DNA of 64,000 nt, taken from assembly GCA_947500005.1 (NCBI GenBank), contig CANMQJ010000002.1, positions 186,001 to 250,000 on the forward strand, read 5' to 3'. The notes below the pieces were generated by a model. It had not been told where the DNA came from. It saw only the letters and a program-made list of their open reading frames with translations, and searched no databases. Below are positions 58,072-64,000 of the stretch, in pieces. A program made the position numbers and the translations under genes. The first letter of the stretch is position 1. Each line of letters begins with the position of its first letter. This DNA comes from an uncultured Paracoccaceae bacterium (GTDB lineage: Bacteria; Pseudomonadota; Alphaproteobacteria; Rhodobacterales; Rhodobacteraceae).

Positions 58072-59663
58072 GCCTGCTGGAGATCCGCGACCTGAACCTC
58101 GGGATTCATTCCTATGACATCCTGAAATCCGTGCATCTGACCGTGGCCCCCGGCGAGGTGGTGGCCGTGACCGGCGAAAGCGGCTCGGGCAAGTCGATGA
58201 CCGCGCTGGCGGTGATGCGGCTGCTGCCCGAGGCCGCGCATCACTCGGGTTCGATCCGGCTGGACGGCACCGAACTGCTCGACCTTACGGAGGCGCAGAT
58301 GTGCCGGTTGCGCGGCGCGGCGGTGGGCATGGTGTTTCAGGAGCCGATGACCGCACTCAACCCCGTCAAGACGATCGGCGACCAGGTGATGGAGACGATC
58401 CTTGTCCATCGCGCGATGACGCGCGAGAGGGCGGAAGAGCGCGCGCGCGAGGTTCTGACCCGCGTCGGCCTGCCGCCCGAGCGCTTCCCGCTGTCGCGCT
58501 ACCCGCATGAGCTGTCCGGCGGCCAGAGGCAGCGCGTGGTCATCGCCATGGCCATCGCCCTGCGCCCCAAGCTGCTGATCGCGGACGAGCCGACCACCGC
58601 CCTCGACGTGACGACCCAGGCCCAGATCCTCGACCTGCTCAAGGGGCTGGTCGAGGAATATGGCATGGGCCTGCTGATCATCACCCATGACCTGGCCGTC
58701 GTCTCGGACATAGCGGATCGGATCACCGTCATGCGCTATGGCGAGGTTGTGGAATCCGGCCCGACCCGACGGCTCTTCGCCGAGATGCGGCACCCCTATA
58801 CACGCATGCTGTTCGAGGCCTCGGGCCACAAGGTATCGCTGCCGCCCGCCCCCCCGCCCGAGCCGATCCTGTCGGTGGAGGGTGTGGTGCGCGACTATCC
58901 CCTGCCACGCAAGCTCTTCCGGTCGCAGGGCCATCACCGCGCCGTCGATCACGTCAGCTTTGCCCTCAACCGGGGCGAAAGGCTGGGTCTGGTCGGAGAA
59001 TCCGGTTGCGGGAAATCGACCCTGACCCGGGCGCTCCTCGGGCTGGAACAGGTGCAGGCGGGCCGCATCCTGCTGGATGGAGAGCCCGTCTTTTCGGGAT
59101 CCCGGCCCAACCTGGCCGTCCGCCGCAAGATGCAAGTCGTCTTCCAGGACCCTTTCGGCAGCTTCAACCCGCGCCACCGCGTCGACCGGCTGATCACCGA
59201 ACCGTTCCACCTGCTCAAGGCGCAGCCAAGCGGATCCGAACGTCGCGACCGGATTGCCGAAATGCTGAGCGCAGTAGGCCTGTCGCCGGATGACGCGGGC
59301 AAATATATCCACGAATTCTCGGGCGGGCAGCGACAGCGCATCGCCATCGCCCGCGCGCTGATCATCCGGCCCGAACTGATCCTGTTCGACGAGGCGGTCT
59401 CGGCGCTCGACGTGTCGGTTCGCGCGCAGATCCTCGACCTGCTGGCGGAACTCTGCGAGGCCTATAACCTGACCTACCTGTTCATCAGCCACGACCTGAG
59501 CGTCGTGCGCACCGTGACCGACCGGGTCTTGGTGATGCGGGCCGGGCAGATCGTCGAACAAGGCGAGACGGAGCGGGTCTTCTCGGACCCGCAGCATGAC
59601 TATACCCGCACGCTGATCGCGGCGGCGCCAGTTCTGCCCGAGATCGGGGCGCTGCGGGCCTGA
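58068..59663 (+). CDS. ABC transporter ATP-binding protein with two fused ATPase domains (DppDF-like)
   Basis: Two Walker A motifs ([20 protein letters not shown]), two [16 protein letters not shown] signatures. Confidence 0.95.
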   Translation: MSLLEIRDLNLGIHSYDILKSVHLTVAPGEVVAVTGESGSGKSMTALAVMRLLPEAAHHSGSIRLDGTELLDLTEAQMCRLRGAAVGMVFQEPMTALNPVKTIGDQVMETILVHRAMTRERAEERAREVLTRVGLPPERFPLSRYPHELSGGQRQRVVIAMAIALRPKLLIADEPTTALDVTTQAQILDLLKGLVEEYGMGLLIITHDLAVVSDIADRITVMRYGEVVESGPTRRLFAEMRHPYTRMLFEASGHKVSLPPAPPPEPILSVEGVVRDYPLPRKLFRSQGHHRAVDHVSFALNRGERLGLVGESGCGKSTLTRALLGLEQVQAGRILLDGEPVFSGSRPNLAVRRKMQVVFQDPFGSFNPRHRVDRLITEPFHLLKAQPSGSERRDRIAEMLSAVGLSPDDAGKYIHEFSGGQRQRIAIARALIIRPELILFDEAVSALDVSVRAQILDLLAELCEAYNLTYLFISHDLSVVRTVTDRVLVMRAGQIVEQGETERVFSDPQHDYTRTLIAAAPVLPEIGALRA

Positions 59664-59712
59664 CCGCAAGACACGTGGGGGCGGGTCGCCCCCGATAGAG
59701 AGGACAAGACCG

Positions 59713-61167
59713 ATGAGAGACAGCAATGACGCCCTCTGGTTCGACCCCACGCTCTGCCTGATCGGCGGTGCGTGGACCGGGACCGCCGAGACCCTGCCGC
59801 TGGTCGATCCTTCGGACGGGAGCGAGATCTGCCGGATCGCGCGCGGCGGCGCGCCTGAGATCGACGCCGCGGTCGCCGCAGCCGAGGCTGCCCTGTCGGG
59901 CGAGTGGGGCCGGATGACGGCGCTGGACCGTGGCCGGGTTCTTACCCGGATCGGCCAGCTGGTACTGGAGCGTGTCGAGGATCTTGCCCGGCTGGAGGCG
60001 ATGGATGTCGGCAAGCCCCTGACCCAGGCCCGGGCCGACGCGGTGGCGCTGGCGCGTTATTGCGAGTTCTATGGCGGCGCGGCCGACAAGGTGATGGGCG
60101 AGACGATCCCCTATCTGGATGGTTATACCGTCTATACCCTGCGCGAACCGCATGGCGTGACGGGCCATATCGTGCCCTGGAACTATCCCATGCAGATCAT
60201 CGGCCGCTCTGTCGGGGCGGCCCTTGCCATGGGCAATGCCTGTGTCCTGAAACCGGCCGAGGAGGCCTGCCTGACCGCGCTTGCCTTTGCCCATCTTGCG
60301 GTGGAGGCCGGCCTGCCGGCGGGCGCGCTCAACGTGGTTCCCGGTCTGGGGGCCGAGGCGGGGGCGGCGCTTTCGGGGCATCCGGGCGTACATCACATCT
60401 CTTTTACCGGCTCGGTCGCGACCGGTGCGCTTGTGCAACAGGCGGCAGGTCGCAACGTCGTGCCGGTGACGCTGGAACTGGGCGGGAAATCGCCCCAGCT
60501 AGTCTTTGACGATGCCGATCTGGACGCGGCTTTGCCCTTCCTCGTCAATGCCGGGTGTCAGAACGCAGGGCAGACCTGTTCGGCCTCCTCGCGCATCCTG
60601 GCCCAGCGGGGCATCTATGAGGCCGTGAAGGAGCGGATGGCGGCGGCCTATGGAGAGTTGACCGTTGGCCCGGCGATGGAGGACCTGCGCGTGGGCCCAC
60701 TGATCTCGGACCGGCAGAAAGAGATCGTCACCGGGTTCCTCGAGAAAGGTGCCGACCTGACGATTGCAGGACAGGGCCGCATCGTGGATCACGCGCCCGA
60801 GGCCGGGGCCTATGTGCGCCCCACCCTCTTCGCCGATGTCCCGCCAGAGCACACATTGGCGCGCGACGAGATTTTCGGCCCGGTTCAGGTTCTGATCCCC
60901 TTCGACACCGAGGAGGAGGCAGTGCGGATCGCCAACGGGACTGATTACGGGCTTGTGGCCAGCATCTGGACCCGCGACGGCGCGCGTCAGATGCGGTTGG
61001 CCAAGAAGCTGCGCGCGGGCCAGGTCTTCATCAACAATTACGGCGCGGGCGGCGGGGTCGAATTGCCCTTTGGCGGGGTTGGCAAGTCGGGCCACGGGCG
61101 CGAAAAGGGGTTCGAGGCGCTTTACGGTTTCTCGCAGCTCAAGACCGTGGCGGCCCGACACGGATGA
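59713..61167 (+). CDS. aldehyde dehydrogenase family protein
   Basis: VPWNYPMQ, FTGSVATG, LELGGKSPQLVF, NAGQTCSASSR, EIFGPVQ. Confidence 0.95.
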   Translation: MRDSNDALWFDPTLCLIGGAWTGTAETLPLVDPSDGSEICRIARGGAPEIDAAVAAAEAALSGEWGRMTALDRGRVLTRIGQLVLERVEDLARLEAMDVGKPLTQARADAVALARYCEFYGGAADKVMGETIPYLDGYTVYTLREPHGVTGHIVPWNYPMQIIGRSVGAALAMGNACVLKPAEEACLTALAFAHLAVEAGLPAGALNVVPGLGAEAGAALSGHPGVHHISFTGSVATGALVQQAAGRNVVPVTLELGGKSPQLVFDDADLDAALPFLVNAGCQNAGQTCSASSRILAQRGIYEAVKERMAAAYGELTVGPAMEDLRVGPLISDRQKEIVTGFLEKGADLTIAGQGRIVDHAPEAGAYVRPTLFADVPPEHTLARDEIFGPVQVLIPFDTEEEAVRIANGTDYGLVASIWTRDGARQMRLAKKLRAGQVFINNYGAGGGVELPFGGVGKSGHGREKGFEALYGFSQLKTVAARHG

Positions 61168-62075
61168 CAGCGCGGCAGGACAATGTCGCGCTGGCGATCA
61201 TCCTGTCGCTGGTGGCGCTTGTCCTGTTCGACCTGATGGGCCTGGTGATCAAGCATCTGTCGCCGCATTACACGGCGGCCGAGCTTTCGGCCTATCGCAA
61301 TTTCTTCGGCCTTTTTCCCAGCCTGATCGCGCTCTGGTCCTCTCCGGCGTGGCACAGGGCGGGACGACCGTGGCGGATGCGACAGTGGCGACTGGGGCTG
61401 ATGCGGGGGGTCTATGTCACCTTCGCGCAGTTCCTGTTCTATTTCTCGCTTGGCGTCATGCCCTTCGCCACCGCCTCGACGATCACATATGCAAATGCCC
61501 TGTTCACCACGGCGCTGGCCATTCCGCTATTGGGAGAGAAGGTCGGACCGCTGCGATGGATCGCGGTGGCGATCGGATTCGTCGGGGTGCTTTTCATCAT
61601 GAAGCCGGGCAGCGAGAGTTTCTCGGTCCATGCCCTCGCGCCGCTTGGCGCGGCCTTTCTCTACGCGATGACCGGAGTGACCGCACGGCTGATGGACCCC
61701 GATGTTCCGAGCCCCCTCATCAACCTCTACTCCACGCTTGCCTCGCTGGCGGGGGCACTGGTGCTGGTGATGATCGCGGGCGGTTTTTCTCCGGTCCGGT
61801 CGATGGCGGACGCGGCCTGGATCGTGTCGATGGGCGCGTTCGGAGGGACGGCGGTGCTGTTGCTGGTAATCTCCTACCGGATGACGGAGCAGAGCAACCT
61901 GGCCCCCTTCAGCTATTTCGGTATCCCGATCGCCTTTGTCGCCGGATGGCTCTTTTTCGACGAGACGCCCTGGGGCGACCTCTTTCCCGGTGGGTTGCTG
62001 ATCGCTGTAGGCGGATTGATTGTCATCTGGCGCGAGAGGCAGATGCGGCGCATTGCACGGGCGGCGGCGGGGTGA
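61164..62075 (+). CDS. DMT/EamA family transporter
   Basis: Ten-TM pattern with two EamA repeats; overlaps the ALDH stop. Confidence 0.92.
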   Translation: MTARQDNVALAIILSLVALVLFDLMGLVIKHLSPHYTAAELSAYRNFFGLFPSLIALWSSPAWHRAGRPWRMRQWRLGLMRGVYVTFAQFLFYFSLGVMPFATASTITYANALFTTALAIPLLGEKVGPLRWIAVAIGFVGVLFIMKPGSESFSVHALAPLGAAFLYAMTGVTARLMDPDVPSPLINLYSTLASLAGALVLVMIAGGFSPVRSMADAAWIVSMGAFGGTAVLLLVISYRMTEQSNLAPFSYFGIPIAFVAGWLFFDETPWGDLFPGGLLIAVGGLIVIWRERQMRRIARAAAG

Positions 62076-63365
62076 TCAGACGATCACCTCCACGCGTTCC
62101 TGCTTCCCCACTCCGAAAACACGCTTGTACCTTTCGATCTCGTCCTCGGGGCCCATCGCCTTTTCCGGATTGTCGCTGAGCTTGACGGTCGGGCGGCCAT
62201 TCGCGGAAACCGCCTTGCAGACCAGGGAGAAGGGCGCCAGCCCGTCGCCCGGCACGAGGCCGCGGAAGTCGTTGGTTAGCAACGTCCCCCAGCCAAAGGA
62301 TACCTTGGCCCGTCCGGCGAACTGCGCATGCAGCTCGATGATCTTTTCGACATCCAGCCCGTCCGAGAAGATGATCCGCTTCTCGCGCGGATCTTCGCCG
62401 CGGGCCTTCCACCAGTCGATTGCGATTTCGGCGCCCTTGGCCGGATCCCCGCTGTCGATACGGATGCCGGTCCATCCCGCCAGCCAATCAGGCGCGCGGT
62501 CCAGGAAACCCTTGGTGCCATAGGTATCGGGCAGGATGATGCGCAGGTTCCCGTCATGCTCGTCATGCCAGTCGCTGAGCACGTCATAGGGGGCCTGCGC
62601 CAGTTCGGCATCGGTTTCAGAAAGCGCGCTGTAGACCATCGGCAGCTCGTGCGCGTTCGTGCCGATCGCCTCGACCTCGCGCCGCATCGCGATCATGCAA
62701 TTGGACGTTCCGGTGAAACTGCTGCCCAACCCCTCGATCATCGCCTGGACGCACCAGTCCTGCCAGAGGAAGGAATGCCGCCGCCGCGTCCCAAAATCGG
62801 CTATGCCGAGGCCCTCGATCCCGCGCAACTGCTCGATCTTTTCCCACACGCGGGTCATGGCGCGGGCATAGAGGATCTGCAACTCGAACCGGCGCATGTC
62901 GTTGAGCACGGCGCGCGAGCGCAGTTCCATGAGAACCGCCAGCGCCGGGATCTCCCACAGCATGACCTCGTGCCATTTTCCTTCGAAGGTCAGCTCGTAT
63001 TGTTCGCCGCGCCGCTCCAGGTGATAGGGCGGCAATTGCAGCCCTTCGAACCATTCCATGAAATCGGGGCGGAACATCTGGCGCTTGCCATAGAACATGT
63101 TGCCGCGCAGCCATGTGCTCTCTCCCCTGCTGAGACGCAGCGAACGGATGTGGTCAAGCTGCTCGCGCAGTTCCCCTTCGTCGATCAGGCGGGCCAGCGG
63201 CACGTGGGCCGAACGGTTGATGAGCGAGAAGGTGACGGTGGTATCGGGCTTGTTCCGAAAAACTGACTGACACATCAGCAGCTTGTAGAAATCCGTGTCG
63301 ATGAGCGACCGGACGATCGGGTCGATCTTCCATTTGTGATTGTAGACACGGGTTGCGATATCCAC
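62076..63365 (-). CDS. pncB: nicotinate phosphoribosyltransferase
   Basis: SLIDTDFYKLLMCQSV, FGTRRRHSF, GTSNCM, RIDSGDP. GTG start chosen; the ORF track extends to 63407. Confidence 0.93.
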   Translation of the reverse strand: MDIATRVYNHKWKIDPIVRSLIDTDFYKLLMCQSVFRNKPDTTVTFSLINRSAHVPLARLIDEGELREQLDHIRSLRLSRGESTWLRGNMFYGKRQMFRPDFMEWFEGLQLPPYHLERRGEQYELTFEGKWHEVMLWEIPALAVLMELRSRAVLNDMRRFELQILYARAMTRVWEKIEQLRGIEGLGIADFGTRRRHSFLWQDWCVQAMIEGLGSSFTGTSNCMIAMRREVEAIGTNAHELPMVYSALSETDAELAQAPYDVLSDWHDEHDGNLRIILPDTYGTKGFLDRAPDWLAGWTGIRIDSGDPAKGAEIAIDWWKARGEDPREKRIIFSDGLDVEKIIELHAQFAGRAKVSFGWGTLLTNDFRGLVPGDGLAPFSLVCKAVSANGRPTVKLSDNPEKAMGPEDEIERYKRVFGVGKQERVEVIV

Positions 63366-63455
63366 GGGCGAGCCTCGTCGGTTTGCGATCGGCCTTGGAT
63401 ACGCCACTAGCGCGGCAGTGGCAATTTATTGCGTCCGACCCATTCGGGGACATGT

Positions 63456-64000
63456 TCAATCCGCATCAGCACGGCCTACATGTTGAAGGATGGTCGACAA
63501 CAGTTCGTCGCGGCTGATCGGCTTGGCAAGAAAATCGTCCATCCCCGCCGCTTCGCAAGTCTGGCGGTCGCTGTCGAAGGCATTGGCCGTCAGCGCGATG
63601 ATACAGGGCTGCGGGGTCGCGAGGGCGCGGATCCTGCGCGTCGCTTCGGGGCCGCTCATTCCGGGCATCGACATGTCCATCAACACCACGTCAGGGCACA
63701 ACTCGGCAGCCATCTCGACGGCGCTGCACCCGTCACATGCAAAATGCAGGTCGAGTGCAAGATCCTTGAGGTACTTCTTCAACAGGAGCCGGTTGGTGCC
63801 GTTGTCTTCGGCAACCAGCACACGCAGTCCAGCAAGCCGGGCCTCTGCGTCATCCGCCACCGCGACCTCTGCCGGGCCATAGGGAAAGCCCACGGGGATA
63901 CGCAGGCTGAAGCACGACCCTTCGCCCAGGCTCGACTCCACGGTGATACGCCCGCCCATCAGATGGACCAGTTCCTGCGAAATGGTCAGTCCCAGTCCCG
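63456..64000 (-). CDS. hybrid histidine kinase, C-terminal part (partial at window edge)
   Basis: ATPase tail MGGRITVESSLGEGSCFSLRIP and receiver domain VLMDMSMPGMSGPEATRRIR; reading frame open past 63959. Confidence 0.88.
   Translation of the reverse strand, partial: GLGLTISQELVHLMGGRITVESSLGEGSCFSLRIPVGFPYGPAEVAVADDAEARLAGLRVLVAEDNGTNRLLLKKYLKDLALDLHFACDGCSAVEMAAELCPDVVLMDMSMPGMSGPEATRRIRALATPQPCIIALTANAFDSDRQTCEAAGMDDFLAKPISRDELLSTILQHVGRADAD

Noticed and set aside
57873-60014. 713-aa minus-strand ORF opposite the fused ATPase
   Set aside because: Shadow ORF; both Walker/signature sets are on the + strand.
1-64000. CRISPR array, prophage, transposase or tRNA genes
   Set aside because: No regularly spaced identical repeats with unique spacers, no recognisable integrase/transposase/phage proteins, and no cloverleaf candidate noticed by eye. 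A tRNAscan/Infernal run would be decisive.

Overview
High-GC, gene-dense chromosomal segment of an alphaproteobacterium, most like the Roseobacter/Rhodobacterales group judging by gene content and order. I support about 50 protein-coding genes. No rRNA, tRNA, CRISPR array, prophage or IS element was recognised. Most genes are housekeeping: folC, accD, ilvD, gpmI, polA, recQ, pbpC with an alpha-2-macroglobulin, idi, pncB. Items worth a second look: (1) a pentameric ligand-gated ion channel (pLGIC) gene sitting between the substrate-binding protein and the permeases of a peptide/opine-type ABC importer operon; (2) an RsgA GTPase with a roughly 170-aa proline-rich tandem-repeat insertion between the P-loop and switch I; (3) an 18-codon ORF whose Shine-Dalgarno region matches the 16S rRNA 3' tail over 16 nt, embedded in an attenuator-like region just upstream of the ribosome-rescue gene arfB; (4) an ABC-exporter-like protein with degenerate ATPase motifs, a roughly 270-aa insertion and a C-terminal cyclic-nucleotide-binding domain; (5) a dispersed REP-like element with a covarying hairpin and a conserved tail; (6) a dnaE2 lacking its C-terminal OB-fold region but with a LexA-like box overlapping a perfect -10. 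All identifications come from reading the sequence and family knowledge. No database search was run.
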